DNA from: Oscillospiraceae bacterium
Lineage (GTDB): Bacteria; Bacillota; Clostridia; Oscillospirales; Oscillospiraceae
Reading direction: 5' to 3'
Assembly: GCA_020025275.1 (NCBI GenBank)
Contig: JAHHSI010000006.1
Span: 36,892 to 100,891, forward strand
Length of the DNA: 64,000 bases
Below are positions 45,848 through 54,756 of the stretch, in pieces (position 1 is the first letter of the stretch; each line of letters begins with the position of its first letter). The translations under genes were made by a program, and so were the position numbers. The notes under the pieces were generated by a model. That model did not search any database. It saw only the letters and a program-made list of their open reading frames with translations, and had not been told where the DNA came from.

Positions 45848-47320
45848 ATGAAACGCATGTTAAGCACTCTGTTGGTCCTTGTGATGACCTTGTCACTGGG
45901 GATCAGCCTGTTTGCGGTGGAAGCAGCGGCTGCCGAGGGTGGCGCTTATTCCATCACCATCAACAACACCACCGAGAAGCACACCTACGAAGCCTATCAG
46001 ATCTTCGCAGGTAAGCTGAATGAAAATCAGGACGGCAGTAAGGTCCTCTCTGATATCCAGTGGGGCTCCGGCGTTCTCAGCGCCAGCCATGCCACGCTGG
46101 GAAATGCTGCCGATCGGGCCAAGGGACTGACCGATGACAATGCCAAAGCGTTTGCCAATGAAGTGGCGGCCCATCTGGACTCCACGCAGGCCAAGACCGG
46201 CACCCATGCCGGCGGCGCCTACACCATCAGCGGTCTGGAGGCCGGTTACTACCTGATCAAGGATCGGGACGGCTCGAACCTGCAGGACGATGCCTTCACC
46301 GCCTATATTTTGCAGGTGGTGGGCGATGTGACCATGAAGCCCAAGTCGGATGTCTCCCGTGTTGAAAAGAAGGTGCAGGACACCAATGACTCTCTGGCGG
46401 AGAAGAACGATGTCTGGCAGGATTCTGCTGACTATGATGTCAACGATCATGTCCCCTTCCAGCTGACAGCCACACTGGCTGACAATGTCTCTGCCTACAG
46501 CACCTACAAGATCGTCTTTCACGATAAGCTGTCCAAGGGCCTTACCTATGACCGCAACGCCGAGGTCTTTTTCAACGGCGCCAAGGTTACGGAACACTTC
46601 ACCATCGACTACAACGACGCCGAGCACACCCTGACCATTTCCTGCAATGACGTAAAGAAGTTCAATGCCGGCGATCGTGCAGTGATCACGGTGCAGTATA
46701 CCGCTACACTGAACGATCAGGCGGTTGTGGGCGCTGCCGGCAACCCCAACACGGTCTATCTGGAGTATTCCAACAACCCCAATCAGGGCGGCGAGAGCAG
46801 CACTGCACAGACGCCGGTGGACAAAGTGACGGTCTTTACCTATCGTGTGATCATCAACAAGAAGAATGAGCAGAACCAGCCTTTGGAGGGTGCCGGCTTT
46901 ACTCTGTCCAAGAAAAACAACCAGGGCGTGTATGTCCCGGTAGGGGCTGAGGTCACCGGCGGCAGCACCTTTACCTGGACCGGCTTGGATGACGGAGAAT
47001 ACAAGCTGGAGGAAACGACAACTCCGGCCGGCTACAATACCATGGAGCCGCTCTTCTTTACCATTTCGGCCGTACACGAGGTCAGCTCGGCTGACCCGAA
47101 GCTGACCGCCCTGAGCGGGACCATCGCCGGCGGCGACAACCACTTGAGCGGTGATGTCACCCTCGGTCAGCTGGCGACAGACGTGATCAACCATCCCGGC
47201 CACAAGCTGCCCGGTACGGGCGGCATGGGTACCACGGTGTTCTATGTGGCAGGCGGTGCCCTGATCTTGGTGTCCGGCGTGCTGCTGGTGCTGAAAAAGC
47301 GCAAAAGCAGCGAGGCTTGA
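45848..47320 (+). CDS. Major pilin backbone, SpaA/SpaH type
   Basis: A 490-residue pilin. The signal peptide spans about 1-29 (cleavage after a run of Ala). An N-terminal domain with YEAYQIFAGKL is followed by a D2/Cna_B-type fold and a C-terminal SpaA domain containing FTLSKKNNQG and KLEETTTPAGY, whose Lys and Glu are candidates for an intramolecular isopeptide bond. The sorting signal is LPGTG near 454, then a hydrophobic segment and KKRK. ATG at 45848 follows AGAGAGG; the longer frame starting at 45818 is rejected because it would put ten residues before a perfect signal peptide. Confidence 0.88.
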   Translation: MKRMLSTLLVLVMTLSLGISLFAVEAAAAEGGAYSITINNTTEKHTYEAYQIFAGKLNENQDGSKVLSDIQWGSGVLSASHATLGNAADRAKGLTDDNAKAFANEVAAHLDSTQAKTGTHAGGAYTISGLEAGYYLIKDRDGSNLQDDAFTAYILQVVGDVTMKPKSDVSRVEKKVQDTNDSLAEKNDVWQDSADYDVNDHVPFQLTATLADNVSAYSTYKIVFHDKLSKGLTYDRNAEVFFNGAKVTEHFTIDYNDAEHTLTISCNDVKKFNAGDRAVITVQYTATLNDQAVVGAAGNPNTVYLEYSNNPNQGGESSTAQTPVDKVTVFTYRVIINKKNEQNQPLEGAGFTLSKKNNQGVYVPVGAEVTGGSTFTWTGLDDGEYKLEETTTPAGYNTMEPLFFTISAVHEVSSADPKLTALSGTIAGGDNHLSGDVTLGQLATDVINHPGHKLPGTGGMGTTVFYVAGGALILVSGVLLVLKKRKSSEA

Positions 47321-47396
47321 TGCACAGTACATGATTTGAAATTTTGCCACCTTGGGGAGAAGTTTCTCCCCAAGGTGCAGGCGTAAGGAGAAGCCA

Positions 47397-48209
47397 ATGA
47401 AAAAGAAAATCTCATCTCTGCTGCTGATTCTCATATTTTTGATTGGCCTGTCTTTGCTCCTGTACCCGATGGTCAGTGATTTCTGGAACACACGGCACCA
47501 GACCCGAGTCATTTCCGACTATCAAGCGCAGGTGGGGGCCATGGATGCGGACCGCTATCAGGAGGTCTGGAACGCTGCGGAGGCGTACAACCAGGCGCTT
47601 CGGCAGCGCGAGAATGCCTTTACCAGCAGCGAGGAACAAAAGACTGCCTACGAGCAGCTGCTGAATATAGGCGGTACAGGCCTGATGGGCTACGTAGAGA
47701 TCCCGTCGATTTCGGTGAAATTGCCCATTTACCACGGGACGGATCAGTCAGTGCTGCAGATTGCAGCAGGACACGTGGAGTGGTCCAGCCTTCCGGTGGG
47801 CGGCGAGGGGACCCATTCGGTGCTCTCCGGCCACAGAGGACTGCCCAGTGCCACGCTGCTGACCCATTTGGACCGCATGGCGGAGGGGGATATTTTCCAG
47901 ATCCGTATTCTGGATGAGGTGCTGATCTATCAGGTGGATCAGATCATGATCGTGGAGCCGGAAAACATCAAACCGCTTTTGCCGGAGGAGGGGAAAGATC
48001 TCTGCACACTGGTCACGTGCACTCCCTATGGGATCAACTCCCACCGGCTGCTGGTCCGGGGACATCGGATCGATCAGATTGACCAGTCCACCGCCCATGT
48101 TGCGGCAGATGCCGTGCTGATGGACTCCACGTTTGTGGCTTTGGTCGCAGCAGTTCCGCTGCTGCTGGCCGCTTTGGTAATTTTGGCCGTGAGACGCAAG
48201 AAGAAGTAA
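47397..48209 (+). CDS. Class C pilin sortase
   Basis: A 270-residue transpeptidase that polymerises pilins. Two membrane segments (about 6-26 and 243-265) flank the catalytic domain, as in class C. The active-site His is in VLSGHRGLP, the Cys in TLVTCTPYGINSHR and the Arg just after (LLVRGHR). ATG at 47397 follows AAGGAG. The C-terminal positively charged RRKKK is usual. It is 76 bases after the backbone gene and 13 before the minor pilin. Confidence 0.93.
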   Translation: MKKKISSLLLILIFLIGLSLLLYPMVSDFWNTRHQTRVISDYQAQVGAMDADRYQEVWNAAEAYNQALRQRENAFTSSEEQKTAYEQLLNIGGTGLMGYVEIPSISVKLPIYHGTDQSVLQIAAGHVEWSSLPVGGEGTHSVLSGHRGLPSATLLTHLDRMAEGDIFQIRILDEVLIYQVDQIMIVEPENIKPLLPEEGKDLCTLVTCTPYGINSHRLLVRGHRIDQIDQSTAHVAADAVLMDSTFVALVAAVPLLLAALVILAVRRKKK

Positions 48210-48222
48210 GGAGGTAATTGCT

Positions 48223-48906
48223 GTGCGCAAACGAATGATAACATTACTATGGACGGTGCTGCTGCTGTGCATGACAAGCGTAAACGTATGGGCGCTTGAT
48301 GTGCCGGAACCGGACCGCTCCGGTTCCATCACCGTGACCGTAGAAGATGACGGCGTCAGACTGTCCTCCGGTTCCTTGACCTTTTATCAGGTGGGCGAGA
48401 TCGTCAGCGTCGACGGAGACCATCGGTTTGCCCTGACGGGTGCATTTGCCGCCTGCGAGGAAAATTTGGAGGATCTGCACTCTCCGGAGCTGGCCAAAAG
48501 ACTCCGGGACTATGCCGAAAAGGAACAGGTGATCGGTGACACCCGCCCCCTTCAGGACGGCATTGTGCGCTATGACGTAGCGGCCGGCCGGCTGGGACTG
48601 TACCTTGTGACACAGCAGCAGGCCGCAGAGGGATACCGAGCTTTGGAGCCGTTCCTGGTGACGGTTCCTCTGGAGAAAAACGGCGTGTATGTCTATGAGG
48701 TAGATGCTACACCCAAGGTCGGCCCCATCACTGCATTGCCGCCCGTCGTGCCGGAAGAGCCGTCAGAGAAGCCTCTGGATCCGGTCCTGCCGCAGACCGG
48801 ACAGGCGAAGCTGCCGGTGCCGGTGATGGCGGTGGCGGGCTTGTGCCTGATTTCCGCCGGCCTGATGGCACGTTTGCATGAAAAGAAGGAACGATATGAG
48901 AAGTAA
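48223..48906 (+). CDS. Minor/basal pilin with LPQTG signal
   Basis: A 227-residue secreted protein. The GTG start at 48223 follows GGAGG and opens a signal peptide (about 1-24). The mature part is one beta-rich domain (SGSLTFYQVGEIV...) ending in VTVPLEKNGVYVYEVDATPKV, followed by a proline-rich linker, LPQTG at about 188, a hydrophobic segment and KKERYEK. Short pilins of this form usually anchor the fibre to the wall. The end overlaps the start of the next sortase. Confidence 0.83.
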   Translation: MRKRMITLLWTVLLLCMTSVNVWALDVPEPDRSGSITVTVEDDGVRLSSGSLTFYQVGEIVSVDGDHRFALTGAFAACEENLEDLHSPELAKRLRDYAEKEQVIGDTRPLQDGIVRYDVAAGRLGLYLVTQQQAAEGYRALEPFLVTVPLEKNGVYVYEVDATPKVGPITALPPVVPEEPSEKPLDPVLPQTGQAKLPVPVMAVAGLCLISAGLMARLHEKKERYEK

Positions 48907-49489
48907 ATGCGCAAATCTCCTGATCGGACTGGGGTCGCTGCTGGTCGTGGCGGCACTGGGCCTTTTCCTCTATAATCAGCAGCAATCGGCCGCAGCGGAC
49001 CGCTCCGCCGCAGAGCTGATGACCAAGCTGGTGAGCCGGATCGAGCAGGAAACACCGGAGGAGGCCGCATATCCGGAGAACCCCTACGAGGATCGGATGG
49101 ACACCGTTACCGTTGACGGCATGGAGGTGATCGGTTATCTGGTGCTTCCGGACTTGCAGGTGGAGTTACCGATTTTGGCCGATGGGAGCCCGGAGAATCT
49201 GGCCGTGGCCCCCTGTCGTTACTACGGCTCCGTCAACAGTCGGAACTTGGTGCTGATGGGCCATAATTACACCAACGGCTTTGGACAGCTGGCCCATTTG
49301 GAGCAGGGCGATCGGCTCTACTTTCGGGACGTCCACGGCGTGAGTACCCACTACCGGGTAGCGCTCATCGACGTGCTTTCCGCAACCTCCGTGGAGGAGA
49401 TGATCCGTGGTGACTTTGATCTGACATTGTTTACCTGCACCTATGGCGGGAAGAACCGTCTGACGATCCGCTGTGATCAGATCGGCTAA
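48896..49489 (+). CDS. Second sortase, class uncertain
   Basis: A 197-residue transpeptidase with one N-terminal membrane segment (about 8-28). The catalytic His is in LVLMGHNYTNGFG, the Cys in TLFTCTYGG and the Arg in RLTIRC. The lack of a C-terminal membrane helix separates it from the class C enzyme upstream; it may attach the finished pilus to peptidoglycan. The ATG at 48896 overlaps the previous gene by 11 bases and follows AAGGAAC. Confidence 0.85.
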   Translation: MRSKCANLLIGLGSLLVVAALGLFLYNQQQSAAADRSAAELMTKLVSRIEQETPEEAAYPENPYEDRMDTVTVDGMEVIGYLVLPDLQVELPILADGSPENLAVAPCRYYGSVNSRNLVLMGHNYTNGFGQLAHLEQGDRLYFRDVHGVSTHYRVALIDVLSATSVEEMIRGDFDLTLFTCTYGGKNRLTIRCDQIG

Positions 49490-49514
49490 GCCGGAAGTTC
49501 GCCGCCTGTGAATG

Positions 49515-49552
49515 AAAAACCTGAGTGATCCGGAGGATCACTCAGGTTTTTT
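49515..49552. terminator. Bidirectional terminator at the end of the pilus locus
   Basis: CCTGAGTGATCC pairs perfectly with GGATCACTCAGG, with five A before and six T after. It serves both the pilus operon and the convergent BTAD gene, whose stop codon lies inside the stem. Confidence 0.9.
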
Positions 49553-50782
49553 CTTTAAAGAAAGCTCTTGTATGTCAGGCTCGGCGGCTTCGAGAGAGAA
49601 GACACTGTATTGGACATATTTTTTCCAGGATTTGTGCTCTTGTGCGAAGCGCTTGACGATGCGTTTATGGATCAAGGCGCAGTTATCTTGACTGGCCCCG
49701 ATCAGTAGAATGAGAAAATGGCTGGGGCTGTATTTGGTGAAGCAGTCCCCACGGCGCAGGCTGCCACGAATGGCCTTGTGAAGATGCTCAGACAGGACCT
49801 CCCGCTTTTCCGGATTCTCCAGAGGGCGTCCGCTGCCGTCGCTCAGTGAGCAGATCATGATCTGTGCGGTCAGTTTGGTTCTCTCCTGCAATCGCTGGAT
49901 GAGGCGGCAGTTATCTCGAAAACTGGTCAGGTTGCAGAAAAAAGCGCCGGTCTCATACTCCGCAGGGGCCAGAAAATCCTGAATTTCCTGCGTTTTTTGG
50001 CAGGTTTTGCGCATCTTGACGCTCATCTCGTTGAAGAGATCCTGCATTTTCTGTGATGGGCTGACGCCGAGCTCACGGAAGAACAGCTTAGCGGTTTCCT
50101 CGTAGTATTGCTGTGCCTCTTTGTAGCGGTCCAGTGCCATAAGGGCACCGATTTTGATGCTCTGCCATTCCTCGAAGGGGTAGATCTGGATGGCGTCCGA
50201 GGCCAGATCCAAAATCTTTCCATAGGCGTGTTCGTGTTTCAGGAAGCGGCACGCGTGCAAAAAAGCGTGCTCATATAGCTTTTTATACTTCATGCTGGTG
50301 ACGATGACCCAGTCATCCTCCGACAGCGCGGGGAGGAACACGCCTGTGTACAGGGCGCAGGCCTCCTCGTAGAGGGCGGCCTGTGCCGCAGGATCGGCGC
50401 TGTTCTGCGCAGAACGCACCCGTTCCTCAAAATCCAAGGCATCGATTCGGAGCGGAAGATCGCTGTTCCATCGGTATGTGCCATGATCCACCTGAATAAA
50501 TTCGCACTCCGGCAGTCCGGCCTGTACCAGGATTTTCTTCAGCCGGTAGATTGTGACGCGCAGATTGTTGGCAAGATCACATAAATCTTCCTGCTCGTAG
50601 AGAGCTTCCAAGAGCTGGGTGCGGGAGATGCCGCCGTTGGCGGCGGTGGCATACAGCAGGATCTGCAAAAGCCTGAGCGGCTTGGTGGCCGGGGGTGTGT
50701 TGAAGGCGATGGGCTGATCCTTGTAGGTCAGTCCAAACCGACCCAGCATATGTACGTAAAGTATCGGTTCTTTTTGTTCCAT
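49538..50782 (-). CDS. BTAD (SARP-like) regulator with degenerate GGDEF-like tail
   Basis: A 414-residue transcription factor. Residues about 8-100 are a winged helix of the OmpR/SARP type and about 105-250 the bacterial transcriptional activation (BTAD, TPR-like) domain. Residues about 270-400 resemble a GGDEF domain with active-site bases lost (RRGDCFTKYSPSHFLIL), so it may bind but not make a nucleotide. It faces the pilus operon from its 3' end. Its probable target is the tandem repeat at 39722-39745. A consensus promoter lies at 50839-50867. Confidence 0.82.
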   Translation of the reverse strand: MEQKEPILYVHMLGRFGLTYKDQPIAFNTPPATKPLRLLQILLYATAANGGISRTQLLEALYEQEDLCDLANNLRVTIYRLKKILVQAGLPECEFIQVDHGTYRWNSDLPLRIDALDFEERVRSAQNSADPAAQAALYEEACALYTGVFLPALSEDDWVIVTSMKYKKLYEHAFLHACRFLKHEHAYGKILDLASDAIQIYPFEEWQSIKIGALMALDRYKEAQQYYEETAKLFFRELGVSPSQKMQDLFNEMSVKMRKTCQKTQEIQDFLAPAEYETGAFFCNLTSFRDNCRLIQRLQERTKLTAQIMICSLSDGSGRPLENPEKREVLSEHLHKAIRGSLRRGDCFTKYSPSHFLILLIGASQDNCALIHKRIVKRFAQEHKSWKKYVQYSVFSLEAAEPDIQELSLKKKPE

Positions 50783-50838
50783 TTCTTCTCCTGAATGAAT
50801 ATCTCCGACAAAAAGTGAAATGTGAATGTGGTAGCCTT

Positions 50839-50867
50839 ATCTTAGTGGATAAGCTGTCCTTTGTCAA
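50839..50867 (-). promoter_or_regulatory. Sigma-A promoter of the BTAD regulator
   Basis: On the minus strand TTGACA (50867-50862) and TAAGAT (50844-50839) are 17 bases apart, 57 bases before the start codon. Confidence 0.8.
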
Positions 50868-51033
50868 CCAAGAAAAATTGTTATATCGTGCATCAGTACA
50901 CGAATGGCGATTTGTTGATTACAGGGCGGCGGCCGGTGCGGCAGGGAGAGACAATTGCTAAAAGAAGAAGTGTGGTTTAAAACGGGGCAAAATAAGTCGA
51001 AAAAATGATTTTTTGTATATCTTTCGGTTATCA

Positions 51034-51062
51034 TTGACAAATTTTCGCAGGTGGAGTATGAT
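51034..51062 (+). promoter_or_regulatory. Sigma-A promoter of the surface corrinoid region
   Basis: TTGACA at 51034-51039 and TATGAT at 51057-51062 are 17 bases apart, immediately upstream of the third cobalamin aptamer. Confidence 0.88.
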
Positions 51063-51079
51063 GTAATCAAAATATGATA

Positions 51080-51265
51080 GGGTTCAAGTGCTGCCGGCAG
51101 GGGGAGCGTGCCGGCGGAGAATAGTGAATTGGGTGTGATTCCCAGACGGTACCGCCACTGTAATTGCGGAGGCCTTGCACGGGACGAAAGTCGGTCATTG
51201 GAGCGCTGCTCTGAGAAGGCTGTGCAGGTGCTGCGGAGGCATAAGTCAGGAGACCTGCTTGGATC
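51080..51265 (+). ncRNA. Cobalamin riboswitch ahead of the cohesin/dockerin genes
   Basis: The closing stem pairs GGTTCAAG with CTTGGATC. Inside are GGGTGTGATTCCCAGACGG, ACCGCCACTGTAATTGCG and AGTCAGGAGACCTGCTTG, the class hallmarks. A terminator follows 55 bases later. It is the only one of the three on the plus strand. Confidence 0.95.
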
Positions 51266-51319
51266 GATGGATGGATGTGCACTTCCCGCGTAGGGGGTGG
51301 ACGTCCTTAGTGCGTGGAT

Positions 51320-51363
51320 AAACGGCTGCGTCAACACAGAGGTGTTGCTGCGGCCGTTTTTTT
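51320..51363 (+). terminator. Riboswitch terminator
   Basis: AACGGCTGCGTCAACAC pairs with GTGTTGCTGCGGCCGTT, with one wobble region, followed by TTTTTTTG. It is the expression platform of the riboswitch at 51080-51265 and lies just before the DUF2292 gene. Confidence 0.85.
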
Positions 51364-51393
51364 GTGGTGTGGAGGGAGTGAGGTGTTGAGCGC

Positions 51394-51540
51394 ATGAACA
51401 AAGTGGTGGAGCTGTCCCCGCAGGAAACCAAGCTGATGGAGCTGATCCGCTCCATCGACTACGGCGAATTGCGGGTGATCATCAAGGAGAATCGGCCGAT
51501 CCGAGCCGAACAGATCCAAAAGAGCATTAAACTGGAATAG
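51394..51540 (+). CDS. DUF2292 (YezD-like) small protein
   Basis: A 48-residue protein too short for most gene calls. The stretch LIRSIDYGELRVIIKENRPI is the core of the DUF2292/YezD family; homologues often sit beside sulfur or nutrient-uptake genes and have no known biochemical activity. It has no signal peptide. ATG at 51394 follows GGAGGGAG by 13 bases, which is long, so a nearer weaker site may be used. It is the first gene after the cobalamin riboswitch and is followed by another terminator. Confidence 0.75.
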   Translation: MNKVVELSPQETKLMELIRSIDYGELRVIIKENRPIRAEQIQKSIKLE

Positions 51541-51578
51541 CATATCGTATTTCGTTGAACTGACGGAAGAACCGAGGT

Positions 51579-51626
51579 TCGGCAGGACGGCGCATGGAGG
51601 TGCGCGCGGTCTTGCCGGCCTTTTTT
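51579..51626 (+). terminator. Second terminator between DUF2292 and the dockerin gene
   Basis: CGGCAGGAC and flanking bases pair with GTCTTGCCG across a GC-rich stem, followed by TTTTTTATAT. It would stop most transcripts from the riboswitch promoter before 51694 unless it is read through or regulated. Confidence 0.75.
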
Positions 51627-51693
51627 ATATCAGCGGGGGTGGCTCGCTGGTGGACGGCGTGACCATATCAAATACAAACAAGGAGGAGAAAAG

Positions 51694-54600
51694 ATGAGAA
51701 AAACAAAGCATAGCAGACTTTTGTCGTTTTTGATGGCACTGCTGCTGGTGTGTTCGCTCTGCATCCCGACGTTTGCCGTCGATCAGAGCAGCAGCGGGAC
51801 CGCTGCCGCGGCACCAGCGCAGGAGAGGATCAAAGATGACGGCAGCGATCTGCAGTATGGGTATGACGAGACACCCGCGTCGCAGGTGAGTGTGTGGGTC
51901 ACCATCAACAGTGACGGTCTTCCAATCATAGGAAACAGCGAGGATCAGCCGATCTTGGCCCACACAAAGGTGACCGTTCCCTATTTTGATTTGTCGAACT
52001 ATGGCCTGCAGGAATTCAACCGCTATGGAACTGATGGCGGCAGAGGGCCTTACACCGATAAAAATCTTATTCGCCGTCCTACGCTGCTGCATCTCTATCT
52101 CTATTTGTTGGAGCACTATTACATGGGTCTGCCCTGGGATCAGTGCGGCAAGGGGACCTCCGGTGTACTGGAGTATGAGCAGGAAACAGTGGTTCAAAAT
52201 ATGCGTGGCGAGCAGGCCTATGTGGGCAATCTGAAGGCGCTGAACATCACAGGAACCCCCACCTCCCTCTACTGTCAGCAGTTTTGGGGGCACGATGAAA
52301 ACCTGATGTACTATCGAAACCACGTCTTTCCCCTGATGAAGAAGGGGTGGGGATCTACGGCCGACTATATCCTGCTCTCAGACGATGATACCATCGATGT
52401 GGCTATGTTCTCGGACTGGAACTTCTGGAGCGATGGCGGCGCCTTTGCCTGCTTCAACGAGGACAGCTACGAGGGAAAATGCGGCGAGGATATCGAGTTC
52501 CGCACGCTGAAATACGACACCAGAGCCGTGGAAAATGGCGGTGCGGAGGAATTTCTGCCCATCTCCACGCTGAAAGTGGCCCTATATGATGAAAACTATC
52601 ACCAGCTCCAGACGGTGAGTGGGGAGAATGGCGTCTATCACCTGACCCTTCCGGAAAAAGCGGGCACTTACTATCTAATGGGACTTGATCCGAAGGCCGG
52701 TACGCCGGATGCTCGATTGGCCTGCGCCACGGCCAAGGTGACGGTGCTGGGCTCGCCGTATGCAGGCTGCTTATTTGACAGCATGAAGAGTGATCTTTCC
52801 GAGGCCGTGTTGACCGACTTTACCAGTGGCACTTGCTTTATCAATCATTTTTCTGCACCCGGTGAGTTCCCTTATTACAAGGTCAAGATCCCTAAGGATA
52901 CCACGGCTGTGACTATCCATTATCCCGCCGGAGCCGTGGAAGAGCTGCAGAGTATGTGCGCGCTCTTTGATCCGGAGAGCGGTGATGTCAGCTGGGACTA
53001 CAGCGAGGGCAGTGACTATACCTTCACTGTGGAGGAGGCTGACGACGGCGGCACCAACGTCACCGTTCCGGCGGCTTTCCTGATCGAAAATGGCTTGGGG
53101 ATCGCCCTGGAATCCGGGAGCGACTACAACTATTTCAACACCTTTGGCTTTGAGTACGGAGAGTTCGGCGGCAAGGTGCCGGTAACGAATGTGACCGTGA
53201 CACCTGATTCCGTGGAATTGAACGTAGGAGATTCGATTCAGTTGGAGGCGGCCGTAGAGCCTGCGAATGCAGATAACAAGATCGTCAGCTGGCGCTCCAG
53301 CGCCTCCGGGATTGCGGAAGTGTCTAAGACAGGACTGGTCAAAGCCAAGGAGCAGGGTACGGCGGATATTACCGTAAAAACGCAGGACGGGGACAAAACG
53401 GCGGTCTGCAAGGTCAAGGTGGTCGATCCGGGAAGACCGCCGGTCAATTCAGAGGATGGATATTTTGAAATTTCCACCGCCGAGGAGTTTCTGTGGTTTG
53501 CCCGTTCGGTCAACAAGGGGAATGAAACAATCAACGCACGGCTGATGACGGACATCGACCTGACCCCGGTGTGCAGCCCCACGGTGGGATCGTGGGAGCC
53601 TATCGGAAACCGAATGAAGTTCAAAGCCTATAAAGGAACGTTTGACGGACAGGGACACACAATCAATAATCTCTACATTTCCGAAACGGTCCCCAATATA
53701 GCCAGCGGAGAGAATTACAGCCGTGCTCTCTTTGGAGAGTGTTCAAATGGGGCCGTGCTCAAGAATTTCACGGTGCGGGGGAGCGTTGAATCCGATGCCA
53801 GATTCGTCTCCGGCATCTGCGCCACCATGCGATCCGCGACCATTGAGAACTGCCATAACTACGCCAATGTCCAAGGATATACCTATGGAACCACTGGCGT
53901 TCTGAGTTTTGCTACGGCGGAAACAAGGGTGATCAACTGCTCCAACCACGGAAAGATTTGCGGCGAAGGCGGTTCGACGGCCGGTATCGTGGGGCAGGGG
54001 TATATGCTCGATATGGAGGGCTGCTATAATACCGGCGAAATTTTGTGCACCTACTATGACAGCGATGCCTTTGGAAGTGTCGGCGGTATCGTGGGCCAGA
54101 CTTCGGACTATGATGGTAAAATCAGAAATTGCTACAACACCGGACGGGTGTCGATGGCAGATGCCGGAACGGGAGAGGCCGCAGTGGGCGGCATTATTGG
54201 TTTATCACGGGGTGTCGGCAACGATGATATTGTGGTTTCCGGCTGCTATAATACCGGCGAAGTGATCTGCTCCGGCCGGAATGCCCATGTGGGTGGTATC
54301 CTCGGCCATGCTGAAGGCGACAAGAACCGGCCGCATGTGGTTTTGCAGAACTGCTTCTATCTGAACACGGTGGCCGCAGACGCCTATGGTGGCGTGGCGA
54401 AAACCGATGTCCAGATGAGAACGGCGGCCTTTGTGACGGCCCTTAATGGTGCCGGAACAGCCTACAAGCGTGGGGCGGCCTACCCTATTTTACACTGGCA
54501 GAGCGATGAAGAGGTGCCGCCGGAGATCCTGTTGGGCGATCTGGACGGCAATGGCGTGGTCAATGGGGACGATGCCGCCATTGTGTATGCCATTGCCAAG

Positions 54601-54735
54601 GGCGAAAAGAAGGCTGCTGCGGACGAGCGGAAGCTGGCCGATGTCAACGGCGACGGGAAGGTCAACTCCTTCGACGTCAGCCTGATCTATGCACTGGCGA
54701 ATGGCGCTATCTCCGCATTTCCGATGGACAAGTAA
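51694..54735 (+). CDS. Secreted DUF4430-like/Big2/GLUG protein with dockerin
   Basis: A 1013-residue exported protein. Signal peptide about 1-28. Residues about 45-270 look like a DUF4430 region, the domain related to the C-terminal part of vitamin B12 carriers; the clearest piece is about 205-240 (MYYRNHVFPL ... STADYILL ... DTIDVAMF). A small Ig/transthyretin-like unit (about 290-345), a Big2 domain (about 495-582), GLUG-type beta-solenoid repeats with CYNTGE motifs (about 590-930) and a type I dockerin (about 945-1000, DLDGNGVVNGDD and DVNGDGKVNSFD) follow. ATG at 51694 follows AGGAGGAG. It has no LPxTG or membrane anchor, so surface attachment must come from a cohesin. Cobalamin binding is inferred. 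Confidence 0.82.
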   Translation: MRKTKHSRLLSFLMALLLVCSLCIPTFAVDQSSSGTAAAAPAQERIKDDGSDLQYGYDETPASQVSVWVTINSDGLPIIGNSEDQPILAHTKVTVPYFDLSNYGLQEFNRYGTDGGRGPYTDKNLIRRPTLLHLYLYLLEHYYMGLPWDQCGKGTSGVLEYEQETVVQNMRGEQAYVGNLKALNITGTPTSLYCQQFWGHDENLMYYRNHVFPLMKKGWGSTADYILLSDDDTIDVAMFSDWNFWSDGGAFACFNEDSYEGKCGEDIEFRTLKYDTRAVENGGAEEFLPISTLKVALYDENYHQLQTVSGENGVYHLTLPEKAGTYYLMGLDPKAGTPDARLACATAKVTVLGSPYAGCLFDSMKSDLSEAVLTDFTSGTCFINHFSAPGEFPYYKVKIPKDTTAVTIHYPAGAVEELQSMCALFDPESGDVSWDYSEGSDYTFTVEEADDGGTNVTVPAAFLIENGLGIALESGSDYNYFNTFGFEYGEFGGKVPVTNVTVTPDSVELNVGDSIQLEAAVEPANADNKIVSWRSSASGIAEVSKTGLVKAKEQGTADITVKTQDGDKTAVCKVKVVDPGRPPVNSEDGYFEISTAEEFLWFARSVNKGNETINARLMTDIDLTPVCSPTVGSWEPIGNRMKFKAYKGTFDGQGHTINNLYISETVPNIASGENYSRALFGECSNGAVLKNFTVRGSVESDARFVSGICATMRSATIENCHNYANVQGYTYGTTGVLSFATAETRVINCSNHGKICGEGGSTAGIVGQGYMLDMEGCYNTGEILCTYYDSDAFGSVGGIVGQTSDYDGKIRNCYNTGRVSMADAGTGEAAVGGIIGLSRGVGNDDIVVSGCYNTGEVICSGRNAHVGGILGHAEGDKNRPHVVLQNCFYLNTVAADAYGGVAKTDVQMRTAAFVTALNGAGTAYKRGAAYPILHWQSDEEVPPEILLGDLDGNGVVNGDDAAIVYAIAKGEKKAAADERKLADVNGDGKVNSFDVSLIYALANGAISAFPMDK

Positions 54736-54756
54736 TCAATGAGGAGGGAGTTACGT

